DNA of 56,000 bases from Candidatus Fermentibacter sp. (GCA_030373045.1 JAUCPW010000059.1:1-56000), one strand, 5' to 3'; positions 34,717 to 43,804 are shown, numbered from the stretch's first letter. A program made the numbers and translations. The notes: generated from the letters alone by a model not told the origin.

Positions 34717-35340
34717 ATGAAATACCTGGCGACAGCCTCATTACTCGCGTCTCTGGCATCCGGGTCGGTGGTTATCGGCTTCCCCGAGTCGACGGGCATG
34801 GATCCCTTCTGCGGCAATTGAAGCGGCGGCCTGCGCTATCAGGTGATAGCGCTCGACTCGGAGATCGGCGGCGCGATGACGATCGAGAACGTCTCCTGGC
34901 AGAGGGTCTCGTCCGGCACCGGCGACTCGACGGCAACATTTCCGGACTTCCAGCTATACATGGGCCTTTGCGGGGAGGACTTCCTCGGGACGGAATTCGA
35001 CCAGAACTACATTCCTGGAACCAGGACACTCGTCTTCGAGGGCGATCCCCTTTCTGTGTCCGGATCGCCCGGGGAATGGTACACGATCGACCTCCAGACT
35101 CCGTTCTGGTACGACGGCCAGCACAACCTGCTGATCGAACTCTCATGGGACGGTGCCGTAGGCAGCTTCCACACCTACCTGTGGAACAGCCCCGGGGTGC
35201 CCCGCTCGCTCAAGGCCCCGACCCCGGACGGCCCGACCGGGTTCCTGTCGAGCCTGATGTCGGAGCTGATGCTCGAGGGTACTGCCGCGCTCCCCTCCGC
35301 GACCTTCGGGTGCATCAAGGTCCTCCTGGGGAGCGACTGA
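34717..35340 (+). pseudogene. Secreted-protein gene interrupted by an in-frame TGA
   Basis: The ATG at 34717 follows GGAGG and encodes a clear signal peptide (LATASLLASLASGSVV). After residue 34 (PFCGN) an in-frame TGA (34819-34821) breaks the frame, which then continues uninterrupted for another 172 codons through LRYQVIALDSEIGG, a beta-rich domain, to a TGA at 35338-35340. The first TGA sits where a tryptophan (TGG) would fit and nothing else is disrupted, so a single nonsense change is the simplest reading. A GTG/ATG restart inside the second part would lack a signal peptide. I recognise no family. Confidence 0.75.
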
Positions 35341-35489
35341 AGCAGGTCGAGAGCCCAGGGCTTCCTCGTCCCGCCGCCGTCCGAGGGTGTTCAGAACCGG
35401 TCTGCCGGGAGCTGGCGCCCGGATCGCAGGATCGGTCCTCCCGTTGCCGATCGTGAATTCAGCGAGAACCGCTGCTCTCGTGAAGCTGT

Positions 35490-35509
35490 CCTGGCATCGT
35501 TCTGCCAGG
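35490..35509 (+). other. Hairpin in the yqcC-like leader
   Basis: A 7-bp stem CCTGGCA/TGCCAGG with a 6-nt loop, 29 bases before the YqcC-like start. The 3' arm TGCCA could instead pair with a second TGGCA at 35517-35521, so two folds compete. Its role is unknown. Confidence 0.3.
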
Positions 35510-35538
35510 CTGGTATATGGCAGGAATGGCGGAGGAAC

Positions 35539-35928
35539 ATGGACCGGCGCAGAGAGGAACTGACGGCGAAGCTCGGCGAGATCGAAGCCGAGATGAGGCG
35601 CATCGGTTTCTGGGACGAGACGGCGCCGGGTTTCGCCGAGGTGGACGATCGGCACGCCATACGTAGCTATCTGGACGCCCCGTCGTTCGAATGGTGGCTG
35701 CAGCAGATGTTCCTGCCGAACGCGAGGCGTGCGGTGATCGAGGATAGCCTCCCGGCGGACAGCCAGGTCGGGGAGATGGCGCGGCGGCAGTATGACTATC
35801 ACTCGGTGGTCGAGGAGGCGCACGGCCTGATGCGGCTCCTTTTCCAGTTCGACGGGATGATCGTGCTATATGCGGCGGAACGGACCCGGACGGACTCAGG
35901 GCCAGAGAGTCAGGCTCCAATGCTCTGA
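35539..35928 (+). CDS. YqcC/DUF446-family protein
   Basis: A 129-residue protein whose first 100 residues match the YqcC (DUF446) pattern: an acidic N-terminal helix with RRIGFWDE, then LDAPSFEWWLQQMFLPNARRAVIEDSLP, the conserved F-x-x-WLQ-x-x-F-LP core. The family's role is unknown, and it is mostly known from gammaproteobacteria, so transfer is possible. GGAGG lies just before the ATG. It stands between the interrupted secreted-protein gene and the toxin-antitoxin pair. Confidence 0.8.
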   Translation: MDRRREELTAKLGEIEAEMRRIGFWDETAPGFAEVDDRHAIRSYLDAPSFEWWLQQMFLPNARRAVIEDSLPADSQVGEMARRQYDYHSVVEEAHGLMRLLFQFDGMIVLYAAERTRTDSGPESQAPML

Positions 35929-36042
35929 TCAGTGCTGAATCAACTCCGGGGCGCTCCCCGAACAACCTGTTCGAATCAGCTGCTCGCCTTCCTCTGTGAA
36001 TGCTCGCGCCTCGCGGCGATGCCAGGGGATGGGACGAGGGGA

Positions 36043-36399
36043 TCAGGGGGAGCGGAAACCCTCGGGCAGGTGAGGCTCCAGAGCCCCGATCAGTGCTGGA
36101 ATGTCCCGGGTGGCTACGAGCCAGACCCTCTCGGCCAGTATTTCGCCGTATTCGTGAGCCAGGATGTTGCGAAGGCCGACTATGGCTTTCCATGGGACTT
36201 CGGGCGTGAGCAGTCGGATACTCTCCGAGAGATGCCTGGCAGCTTCGCTTATCACGATCAGTTGCCTCTCCACGGCATACCTGACGAGCTTTTCGGACTG
36301 GAAGCGCTCGAAGTCGATGTCCGAGACGAAGGCACCTATCTCTTTCGCAGCCGTAGTCAGATCGAACAGAAGGGCTGCATCCCTTTCTTCAGGAGCCAT
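36043..36399 (-). CDS. hepT: HepT-like toxin (DUF86 family)
   Basis: A 118-residue all-helical protein of the HEPN/HepT family. The RX4HXY signature is visible as RNILAHEY; Arg and His form the RNase active site and the tyrosine is the residue that the partner AMPylates. The ATG at 36399 overlaps the end of the mntA-like gene by 11 bases. The longer ORF (to 36465) overlaps more of that gene and was not used. Confidence 0.85.
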   Translation of the reverse strand: MAPEERDAALLFDLTTAAKEIGAFVSDIDFERFQSEKLVRYAVERQLIVISEAARHLSESIRLLTPEVPWKAIVGLRNILAHEYGEILAERVWLVATRDIPALIGALEPHLPEGFRSP

Positions 36400-36691
36400 A
36401 GAGGGATTTCCTCTCGGAGAGGATACGTTCCCTGCGTATCGGATTCGAGATGGCGGCCTTCTCAACGAGGTCGACCTGGAGCCCCAGCATCTCCTCCAGC
36501 TCGAGGCGCATGTTCATCAGGTCGAGATAGCTGATGCCGGATCCATCCTCGAACTCGACGAGGAGGTCGATGTCGCTGCCCTCGGCTGCATCGCCCCGTG
36601 CCCTGGAGCCGAACACCGAGAGCGACCGCACCCCGTTGCGCCTGCAGAAGGCTCGCAGGGTGATGAGTTTCGAGCGTGGAACCCCGATCAT
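36389..36691 (-). CDS. mntA: MntA-like nucleotidyltransferase antitoxin
   Basis: A 100-residue minimal nucleotidyltransferase with the motif FGSRARGDAAEGSDIDLLVEF, i.e. GSxARGDx5SDxD with the two catalytic aspartates, and a third acidic residue near LQVDLVEK. In HepT-MntA systems it neutralises the toxin by polyadenylylating its tyrosine. The ATG at 36691 has GAGGAGGG upstream; a start at 36718 is possible. It is transcribed first, followed by hepT with 11 bases of overlap. Confidence 0.85.
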   Translation of the reverse strand: MIGVPRSKLITLRAFCRRNGVRSLSVFGSRARGDAAEGSDIDLLVEFEDGSGISYLDLMNMRLELEEMLGLQVDLVEKAAISNPIRRERILSERKSLYGS

Positions 36692-37174
36692 GCTTCCCTC
36701 CTCGGCTTCATTATGCACAGCAGAGGACGGGCAGTCACCTGCCTGCTCCGCGCTGAGTGATTCGAAAGGTGGATGGTGCTGGTCACTGTCATCATGGAAG
36801 CTGGAACACGCGGGGCTGGCGACCCCTTCATTGCCGCGTCTGTGGAAATGAAGAGGCCCGGCAGTTCGCTTGTTCCTGCGTCCGCAGGAACAAGCTGGTC
36901 CGGCAGTGGCTTGTCATGATCCGATAGACCGGATCGGCAAGCCGCGAGAGGACCTCGGAGTACTTCCTCAGACGAGAGCCAGGCGAACCGCGAAAGGGCC
37001 GGAACGTACATCCTCAGACGCGCCTGTAGAGATTGGATTCCGCATCGCCGGGGATGGAGGACGGGGAGCCTGACACCGTGGACTGCGATGAAGGCCCTGA
37101 GGCCCGGGCATCCTCTCTTCCCATACTGGATTAGGAGGGGCTGGAAGGATGCGCCGACAGGCGCCCTAGAGCTA
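36692..37174. other. Gene-poor stretch between mntA and the FlgD-Ig gene
   Basis: This 480-base stretch carries ORFs in several frames, but none has a recognisable domain, ribosome binding site or coherent composition. The only structure seen is the perfect palindrome at 36869-36894, flanked by CCGGCAGT on each side (36858-36865 and about 36899-36907). The promoter of mntA-hepT should lie in its left part. Confidence 0.5.
36869..36894. repeat. REP-like palindrome
   Basis: Perfect 12-bp arms CTTGTTCCTGCG/CGCAGGAACAAG with a 2-bp centre. The octamer CCGGCAGT occurs on both sides of the palindrome, as for a short inserted element with target duplication. Its structure resembles the 10-2-10 palindrome at 42892-42913. 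Confidence 0.5.
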
Positions 37175-38614
37175 TCAGAGTCTGACGATCCTGAGAGAAG
37201 ACACCAACCCATCGATTGCGCCCCGGACAAGATATGTGCCGGGTGGCACTTCGCTCCCGGAGCCATCGTGCCCGTCCCAGAGGAAGGATGAACCCTGCCG
37301 GTCGCTGAGACTCCGGATCAACCTTCCCGTGATGTCGTAGATCATAAGCTGGCCGGGAAGAACGTAGCCCTCGCAGACGAACGTCACCGACGTTAAAAAA
37401 GGGTTGCATGAGGCACTGAGGAGGAGTAATGGCCCTGCAGTCGAAGTGGTATCATCCCAGACTCCCAGCCAGTTATGGTCGAACCATCCCAGGCGGATCC
37501 ATCCTTTCTGTATCTCGGGATCGATCTCGGTCCAGGTCGCGAAAACATCGCCCGCATCGTCAGTGCAAGCCCTGAAATAGTAGAGGTCTTCGGGATTCTC
37601 GTCGGTGTAGTCGTAAGCCGAGTACGGTGTTTCAATCAATTCACCATCCGAGTCGATGACGCAGAACCGAATCAGATTGAGGTTGCCTGAGGGCGGGGTG
37701 TTCTCTATCCACAGGGCATAGAAGCATTCTTCCAAGGTGTTATGGAGGAGCACTGGCCAGAGGCAGTTAGCTCCCCAGGGCTCGGTGTAGATAAGCTTGC
37801 CGTCTGTCAGAAGGGAACCTGTATCTCGGTCGATCCTGAAGAAGCTGAGATGCTCATCATATGTCGAGAGAATCGATTCCCTGTAGAGAATGCAGGCATT
37901 TCCCTCAGAATCACACGACATACTCCATGAGTGCCCGGCATCGGAGTCCGGATCTGCGAACTCGAACGGCGCGATGATCATGTTGCAGTCGAGATCGTAC
38001 TCCAGATATCTGGGAAGTTGAGTGCTCCCACCGGTGAAGCCCAGCACCAGGATGTGGACCCGTTCATGGTCGACCAGCACGAGCGAGTTCTCCGCACTCT
38101 CCGGGATAGTATCCCTGAAAACCTCGGAGCCTCCCGGATAGAACACCGAGTAGTAGATGCCCCCGGGAGCATCCCAGGTCAGATGTATCCGCCCGAGGCT
38201 GTCACTGGAGGCTGAGATCTCCGGCCAGACGCAGCCCAGGTAACTGAACTGGGTGGGGGGAAGAGTGAGATTGCCATCCTGATCGGTCAGCGCGTACCAG
38301 ATGTGATCGTCCGATTCGCGCCAGAAATATGCTACCTGATCCCCTACCGCCGTCATACTGGGATACCCAGACCAGACCTCGCGTGACACAAGAGTGTCGG
38401 GGAGGATGAACGAGCCATCCACGAGCACGATGTTGCGTGCAATTCTGGTAGTCGTCTCTAGGTCCCAGCCCTGGTGCACCAACTCCCCTGCAGCGACCAC
38501 AAGATCTTTCCTCTGATAGTCGTCTCCAGGAGTCTGGATGCTTATCACCGGGTCACTCCAGCCCGGGGCGTGCGTCACCGATATCAGGCAGGATGAGACA
38601 AGCGCTGGGATCAC
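37175..38614 (-). CDS. Secreted protein with FlgD-Ig-like C-terminal domain
   Basis: A 479-residue exported protein. It opens with a hydrophobic signal-like stretch (MIPALVSSCLISVTHA). The body is a repetitive beta-rich region, probably a propeller (SWSMSCDSEGNACI, SDDHIWYALTDQDG). The last 80 residues have a FlgD-Ig/type IX-like sorting pattern: IYDITGRLIRSL, FLWDGHDGSGSEVPPGTYLV, ending VRL. Its start overlaps the stop of the C25 protease gene by four bases, so they form an operon; the pair may act together outside the cell. The region is noticeably less GC-rich than its flanks. Confidence 0.8.
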   Translation of the reverse strand: MIPALVSSCLISVTHAPGWSDPVISIQTPGDDYQRKDLVVAAGELVHQGWDLETTTRIARNIVLVDGSFILPDTLVSREVWSGYPSMTAVGDQVAYFWRESDDHIWYALTDQDGNLTLPPTQFSYLGCVWPEISASSDSLGRIHLTWDAPGGIYYSVFYPGGSEVFRDTIPESAENSLVLVDHERVHILVLGFTGGSTQLPRYLEYDLDCNMIIAPFEFADPDSDAGHSWSMSCDSEGNACILYRESILSTYDEHLSFFRIDRDTGSLLTDGKLIYTEPWGANCLWPVLLHNTLEECFYALWIENTPPSGNLNLIRFCVIDSDGELIETPYSAYDYTDENPEDLYYFRACTDDAGDVFATWTEIDPEIQKGWIRLGWFDHNWLGVWDDTTSTAGPLLLLSASCNPFLTSVTFVCEGYVLPGQLMIYDITGRLIRSLSDRQGSSFLWDGHDGSGSEVPPGTYLVRGAIDGLVSSLRIVRL

Positions 38615-41600
38615 TCGAGAGCCCCTGTCCTTGCAGCGTCATGCTGGCACTGCGGCCAGGGAGCGTATCCCTCTTCGCACTCGCCCAATTCCCAGACATG
38701 AAGGTAGTTGTCAGCAGTGCCGAACACGACCTCGATCCTCCCGTCGTCGTCGATGTCGGCAATCGCGAATCCACCATGGAGTTCGGAAGGGAGAGTGTAG
38801 GGGAAGCCGAGATTCGTGAGACGAGTACCAGTTCGGTCGAATCCCCTGACTAATCCTTTTCGATCGGAGATGATCAGATCGGCCCAGCCGTCATCGTCCA
38901 TATCTCCAAGTGCCGCGAACGGTGGCCTGTGCTGGTACTGCTCCGTCTGGCTGAACCAGTGCTGATCTCCATCCGGTTCCCACGAGAATGCGCGGTTTGC
39001 CGATGGAGCGGTGACACGGTCCGTACCAGCCTGAAGCGCGTCCCAGTTTGCGATCATACACGATAGAACCCATTCGCTCGTCGTGTCGCTCGAGGCGCAG
39101 TCGATCGGTGTGTTCTGGAGGCTGTCGGCATCGAGGATATATGCCGGATAGAAGTCCGAGGCAGCCCTGCCGCGGGGCAGTGCGATCTTCATGCTTGAGC
39201 CTGCAAGGGTTCCTACCGCCGGGATCGCCCTGTAGAAGACACCACTGAAGGTCCGGCTCGCATAGATGCTCCCGGCGGTATAACTGTACTGATGCAGCCG
39301 GCTTTCCTTGTTCTCACCCAGGATCTCGCTTGTGCTGCAGTTGATGATCAGCTCGGCAGGATACTGCCCGTCGAGATCGCAGGCACACACCCATGAGTGG
39401 ATGTTGGTTGAGCCCAGTGTGACTGCTCCAGGAACGTACTCCCGATCAAGCGCCGCAAGGCTATCGCCCTGCACCCGGAGCACATAGAGAGTATCTCTTA
39501 GCATATAGGCAATCTCGTCTCGACGGTACAGCTGCCCCTGCTCGCTGACGAGGTCGGCAAGCACCGCGGTCCTGGGATACCATCCCCACGGAAGAGACGA
39601 GCCGCATCCATGTGCCCTCGAATAGAGCAGATCCCCGTCACCTCCATCCAGTACGATGAGTTCGTCTGGTGTATAGACGACGAGCTCGGGGGTTTCGTCT
39701 CCGCCGACACTGCCGAGCGAAGGAACGCAATAACCATCGATCGAGCCGCTGCTGCCAACTGACAGCTCATACGGCCCAGCCACCCACCTTATCTGTCCAT
39801 CGGGCTCCGCGCAGACAAGCCAGTGCTGCCCTGCCTGGATGACTATCTCCAGCTCGCCGTCGCCGTCTACGTCACCCAGGGCCGGAGGTGATGCCACCGA
39901 CCCAGGCACCCGGACCGGCCATCCATCTTCATTGGGGTAGGAGTCGATGATCTCGATCTCGGCAGTCGCATCGTTGTTCGCAGTCCAACTGTCAGGGCAG
40001 CGACCCTGGGGGTCAGCCGACACCTGGAGGGACAGAGTCGCCGGGCAGCTCACGCTCCCGGCCATCCATCCGAAAGACAGGATAGACTTCTCACCTGGAT
40101 CCAGCCCGGCGCAGGTCGTGGTGAGAGTTGTATCGTACTGGCCGCACTCGACCTCCATCGTTGCAGAAAAGCTTCCCGACTCTACAGCTCCAGCATTACG
40201 AACGGTCGATTGGAGAATGGTCGCCCGCGGGGATGAAGAGACAGGCGCTGTAGGATACCTGCTCGTTCCGATGTCCTCGGGAGAGATGATCAGATCGCAT
40301 CGGTTTCTGAACTTCACCCGGTCGCCTATGTCGACCGCTGGGTCGCCAAGAATGTTTCCGCCTGCCAGATCGTCTCCCCAGCCGCAGGATTCCCAGAGAG
40401 ATGAGGACATCTCCATTCTCGCGCTGGATATTGCGTCTCCTATCCGGCCGATGCCTCTCTCGAGCACATCCTCTGCTACAGATCGACAAAGCCCTAGATG
40501 AACCGCCCCAGCCGCCCAGCTGTGTCCGAAAACCCCGATTGCACCTCCTCTCGTGTTCATAAGAAGAGCTTCACCGAAGCACTGCACCTCGAAGTCATAG
40601 TCGGTCCCGTCAGGGTCATGGTACATCCAGGATGGATAGCAAAGATGATACTGAAGGCTGTCCGTCCAGTTGAACGTTCCCTGTGAGCAGCTTCCCAGAA
40701 GGACGAAGGGCCAGCCATGGTTCTCGTTGCCTTCACAGAGATCCCATGCATCAGTTGTGTCGAAGGTCGAGTCTGGCATGCCGCCTGCACCGTCCATCGC
40801 GCACTCGAAGAAGTGGACTGCACCATGGTCGTGATATCGAAGGACCTGCGCACCATCCTCGATGAAGGAGAGGCAGCTGTCGCACCACTGTCTGCTCGAC
40901 ATGTTGCTGCCGTCGTCGCCGGTGGAAGGATCGCCGTCTCCGCAGGCTGCGAAGTCGAGCGAGTATCCCAGCCATGTTGACATCTCCACGCCCCAGGCTC
41001 CGGTCGATACGGATACTGGAGCAAGGCCGTCGAGGAGACATAGATTCCTCCGCCAGGCGAGGCTCGATGGCGGGGGCCAGATCGACACTTCGCTCTCGAA
41101 CTCGAGGATCAGATCGATCGCATCCCTCAGTTGAGCGGTCGTCCTTGCCGGGATTCGACCGATGATCATGTCCGGGAAGACACCGTACTGCTCCGGGGGT
41201 TCTCCGAATCCTGCGAACCAGCCGTCGGAGCCCTGTTCGGGCCATGTTCCGACCAGCTTGACGTTCGTCGGCAGGAACCAGTCTTCGCTTGAATAGCCGG
41301 GATCCTCGTGGTCGCCGATCAGGAGAAGGTAGGACGACCGCTTGGTCCCGGCCGAACCCCAGTCCCACATGGCCTCGGTGAAGTCACGGATGATGTCGGG
41401 CGTTATCGCAGTCGACGAGCCCCCGAACTGGCTGAGCACGCTATCGGTCCGCGCTATCGCCACGTCGAAGCCGTTCAAGTCGGCACGGTGATGTGCAAGG
41501 GTGTCCACCCACCAGCCGTCGAGCCCCGAGGCAACCAGGATCACATAGTCGGGAACCCGCACCGGGCCGGCGACCAGATCCGGAGGCCGCATCACGACGC

Positions 41601-42330
41601 CGGGAACCGGGGCCCAGGGTTGCGGCTCTGGACTGTACCCAAGCAGTCTGTCCTCGATCAGTCCCTCGTAACAGCCCAGGTCGCATGCCGGCCAGTCGGC
41701 TGTCGTATCGTAACTCAACGCTATCTCGATATCGCTCCATACCCTCAAGCTGTCCTCGGAGGCGAGGAACTGCACCGGGTACACATCCACGATCCCCACC
41801 CGCAGATCCCTCAGCCGGAACTCCCCCACAAGCCTCGCAAGGGTGTCGGGATACCATTCTATCGAGGTGTAGGCTGAAGAATCCTTCCGGAAGCACTCGG
41901 CGATCCAGCCCGCTCCCGTGCTGTCCGTGAGGAAGCTGTCAAGCGGCGCTGGATAAATCGGCAGGCACTCGATACCGTCAAAGCAGTCGGCTGAGTACTC
42001 GAGAGTGATGTCGCTGCTGTCCGGCAACCACACCATCCTGCGCACCACCGGCAGCTCGGGGAAGCCGATCTCGTCGGACGGCACGGTGCCGGGGGAGGAA
42101 GGGAAGCGCAGGTAGGAATGTGAATCGACTGTGACCGTCTCCGCGAGCAGCCCGCGCAGCTCTACGTCGAACGTCAGAAGCTCATCCCAACACCCGTTGA
42201 ACACGACCAGGGGGTAGCTGTTCTCTGAAGCACCCGCATTGAACTCGAGCCACTGGGATGAAGCGGGAATAGAGATGAGGAGAGAGAGAGAGACGAGAAG
42301 AATAGAGGATGGAAGGTGATGGATGGACAT
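38611..42330 (-). CDS. Gingipain-like C25 cysteine protease with FG-GAP C-terminus
   Basis: A 1239-residue secreted protein. A signal peptide (ILLVSLSLLISIPASSQ) precedes a propeptide-like region, then a C25 protease domain (about 270-620) with catalytic dyad candidates His500 or His502 (RYHDHGA) and Cys548 (GSCSQGTF). A beta-sandwich region follows, and the last 450 residues contain FG-GAP-like repeats (ALGDVDGDGELE, ALGDMDDDGWAD, AIADIDDDGRIE), ending in APWPQCQHDAARTG. The ATG at 42330 has GGAGGGG upstream. The promoter region lies just beyond. Confidence 0.85.
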   Translation of the reverse strand: MSIHHLPSSILLVSLSLLISIPASSQWLEFNAGASENSYPLVVFNGCWDELLTFDVELRGLLAETVTVDSHSYLRFPSSPGTVPSDEIGFPELPVVRRMVWLPDSSDITLEYSADCFDGIECLPIYPAPLDSFLTDSTGAGWIAECFRKDSSAYTSIEWYPDTLARLVGEFRLRDLRVGIVDVYPVQFLASEDSLRVWSDIEIALSYDTTADWPACDLGCYEGLIEDRLLGYSPEPQPWAPVPGVVMRPPDLVAGPVRVPDYVILVASGLDGWWVDTLAHHRADLNGFDVAIARTDSVLSQFGGSSTAITPDIIRDFTEAMWDWGSAGTKRSSYLLLIGDHEDPGYSSEDWFLPTNVKLVGTWPEQGSDGWFAGFGEPPEQYGVFPDMIIGRIPARTTAQLRDAIDLILEFESEVSIWPPPSSLAWRRNLCLLDGLAPVSVSTGAWGVEMSTWLGYSLDFAACGDGDPSTGDDGSNMSSRQWCDSCLSFIEDGAQVLRYHDHGAVHFFECAMDGAGGMPDSTFDTTDAWDLCEGNENHGWPFVLLGSCSQGTFNWTDSLQYHLCYPSWMYHDPDGTDYDFEVQCFGEALLMNTRGGAIGVFGHSWAAGAVHLGLCRSVAEDVLERGIGRIGDAISSARMEMSSSLWESCGWGDDLAGGNILGDPAVDIGDRVKFRNRCDLIISPEDIGTSRYPTAPVSSSPRATILQSTVRNAGAVESGSFSATMEVECGQYDTTLTTTCAGLDPGEKSILSFGWMAGSVSCPATLSLQVSADPQGRCPDSWTANNDATAEIEIIDSYPNEDGWPVRVPGSVASPPALGDVDGDGELEIVIQAGQHWLVCAEPDGQIRWVAGPYELSVGSSGSIDGYCVPSLGSVGGDETPELVVYTPDELIVLDGGDGDLLYSRAHGCGSSLPWGWYPRTAVLADLVSEQGQLYRRDEIAYMLRDTLYVLRVQGDSLAALDREYVPGAVTLGSTNIHSWVCACDLDGQYPAELIINCSTSEILGENKESRLHQYSYTAGSIYASRTFSGVFYRAIPAVGTLAGSSMKIALPRGRAASDFYPAYILDADSLQNTPIDCASSDTTSEWVLSCMIANWDALQAGTDRVTAPSANRAFSWEPDGDQHWFSQTEQYQHRPPFAALGDMDDDGWADLIISDRKGLVRGFDRTGTRLTNLGFPYTLPSELHGGFAIADIDDDGRIEVVFGTADNYLHVWELGECEEGYAPWPQCQHDAARTGALE

Positions 42331-42367
42331 CGCACCCCTCCCTTGTTGCACTTCTTTGTGCTACAAA

Positions 42368-42396
42368 TAGATGGGGTTTGTGTGAAGGTGCGTCAA
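42368..42396 (-). promoter_or_regulatory. Candidate promoter of the C25 operon
   Basis: On the minus strand, TTGACG (42391-42396) is followed after 17 bases by CATCTA (42368-42373). The -10 is weak. An imperfect hairpin, GTTGCAC/GTGCTAC with a 6-nt loop, lies between it and the C25 start. Confidence 0.35.
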
Positions 42397-42584
42397 GACA
42401 GCAATCCTGCACCTATGTGTTCAGGCACGAGGGCGGGTCGCTCCCTACCGGCGTGAGCAGGAGCTTGCCAGCGCCCTCCAGGACGAGGAGGGATCGAGTA
42501 CTGTGCTGCTAACTGGACCAGTGTCCCACTTAACGGTGAAGATCCACGGTGAAGAACCACTCTGGAGGGGCTGAACGGCTGGGC

Positions 42585-42662
<78 letters not shown>

Positions 42663-42706
42663 GAAGCTCGCAATTATCGCTTCCGAGGCAAAGGAAAGTC
42701 AAATCA

Positions 42707-42913
42707 GCGATTTCGCTCTGCGAAATCGCCGGGTAGCCCGTCAGCATAATTCGCGGAGCGAATCTGCGAAAGGGCGTGCCCGGATTCGCGTTGGCGAATC
42801 CGGACTCCCGTCTGAGGAAGTGCGCTCCGGGCCTTCTCGCTGCCCGCCCGGCAAATCGATTGGTTGATGGCGGGCAGCTGCCAGGCCTGGCTATTTCCGC
42901 GGACGCGGAAATA
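42707..42913. repeat. Cluster of five palindromes between two tRNA genes
   Basis: Five inverted repeats lie within about 210 bases: 42707-42729 (10-bp arms, 3-nt centre), 42749-42763 (6-bp arms, 3-nt centre), 42780-42803 (10-bp arms, 4-nt loop), 42839-42878 (10-bp arms, 20-nt loop) and 42892-42913 (10-bp arms, 2-nt centre). Several share TTCGC/GCGAA cores. They lie between tRNA-Glu and tRNA-Lys on the transcribed strand. They could be REP-like elements or RNA processing stems. Confidence 0.65.
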
Positions 42914-42917
42914 ACCG

Positions 42918-42993
42918 TGGTGGGCCGCGGGGGAATCGAACCCCCGACCACCGGATTAAAAGTCCGATGCTCTACCAACTGAGCTAGCGGCCC
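42918..42993 (-). tRNA. tRNA-Lys (TTT)
   Basis: A complete cloverleaf on the minus strand: acceptor GGGCCGC paired with GCGGCCC, D-arm GCTCAGTTGGTAGAGC, anticodon loop ACTTTTAAT (anticodon TTT) and T-arm GGGGGTTCGATTCCCCC. Discriminator A followed by an encoded CCA. Confidence 0.96.
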
Positions 42994-43073
42994 GACCATG
43001 CGCAACATGCAGAAACAGGCCTTCCTGCGCAATGGCGCGAGTTCGGGGAACCCGTCCAGCCGGGTTCGCGGGC

Positions 43074-43117
43074 TTGCCGGAATATGTTGAACCAGTTATA
43101 AACCTGAAACAGGTTCA
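43074..43117 (+). promoter_or_regulatory. tetR promoter with overlapping palindromic operator
   Basis: TTGCCG (43074-43079) and TATAAA (43097-43102) are 17 bases apart. A perfect palindrome AACCTGAAACAGGTT (43101-43115) overlaps the -10 and start region, and TGAACC/GGTTCA (43088-43093, 43112-43117) forms an outer inverted repeat. This is the expected site for autorepression by the TetR protein encoded directly downstream. Confidence 0.6.
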
Positions 43118-43135
43118 GAGACGAAAGGTGCTGGA

Positions 43136-43786
43136 TTGAGTCTCAGGGAAGAGCAGAAGAGGAAGCGCCGGGCGAAGGTGATGGCTTCGATGAAGGCATT
43201 CCTCGCCAGGAACAGCTTCGAGGACCTGACGATGGACAGGATCGCCTCGGCCTCTCGGCTTAGCGTGGGCACGCTCTACAACTACTTCGGAGGCAAGGAG
43301 GCGCTGACGATAGCCTTCTGCCACGACCAGATGTCCGAATCCTTCGAGGCTGCGCGAAGGCTGGTGGAATCGCCCCCCGACTCGGCCGAGAGGGCGTATG
43401 GCGAACTCCTTTCCGTGTACCTGAGGGGATTCGCAAGCCTGGATCGCGCTCTGATCAACTTCATCATCCGCATTGCCATAGAGAATCAGCTCGAAGGCAG
43501 GTCGAGACCCGACTTCCAGCTCCATGCCTTCTCGCAGCTCCGCGAGATCACGCGCAAGCTCAAACAGAGAGGATCGCTGCCGGAGTCCGCCCAGGAGGAT
43601 TCCATCTCCTTCATCCTTTTCGGCCTCTGCATCGATTTGCTCTTCCAGTATTCGCTCTGCGGCGACGTCGACATAGACACGCAGATCGAACGGCTGGAGA
43701 AGTGCATCAATCTCATCTACAACGGACTCGGCGCAGGGGAGAGCCTCGCCGGGCCGCACCCGGGCAGGCTCACTCCAGCGGAATAG
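43136..43786 (+). CDS. TetR-family regulator
   Basis: A 216-residue repressor. The N-terminal helix-turn-helix has the family form FEDLTMDRIASASRLSVGTLYNYFGGKEAL (about 28-57); the C-terminal part is an all-helical ligand-binding domain. The TTG start follows AAGGTG. The upstream palindrome overlaps its own promoter, and the RND exporter follows 18 bases after the stop, so it probably represses itself and the exporter until a ligand binds. Confidence 0.9.
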   Translation: MSLREEQKRKRRAKVMASMKAFLARNSFEDLTMDRIASASRLSVGTLYNYFGGKEALTIAFCHDQMSESFEAARRLVESPPDSAERAYGELLSVYLRGFASLDRALINFIIRIAIENQLEGRSRPDFQLHAFSQLREITRKLKQRGSLPESAQEDSISFILFGLCIDLLFQYSLCGDVDIDTQIERLEKCINLIYNGLGAGESLAGPHPGRLTPAE

Positions 43787-43804
43787 GCTCCAGGAGGTTC
43801 CTTC

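Noticed and set aside
34819-34821. Selenocysteine or reassigned TGA
   Set aside because: TGA is a normal stop at many gene ends here, and no redox motif surrounds the codon; no SECIS-like stem was evident by eye. A TGG to TGA change is simpler.
34843-35340. Separate cytosolic gene starting after the in-frame TGA
   Set aside because: The start has no good ribosome binding site and would cut a beta-rich exported domain off from the signal peptide that reads in the same frame just upstream.
36692-37266. 192-residue minus-strand ORF between the FlgD-Ig gene and mntA
   Set aside because: No recognisable domain or ribosome binding site, it overlaps the end of the FlgD-Ig gene and runs through a palindrome; treated as noncoding.
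42663-42917. CRISPR array between the tRNA genes
   Set aside because: The repeats are palindromes of different length and sequence, not a constant direct repeat with spacers.
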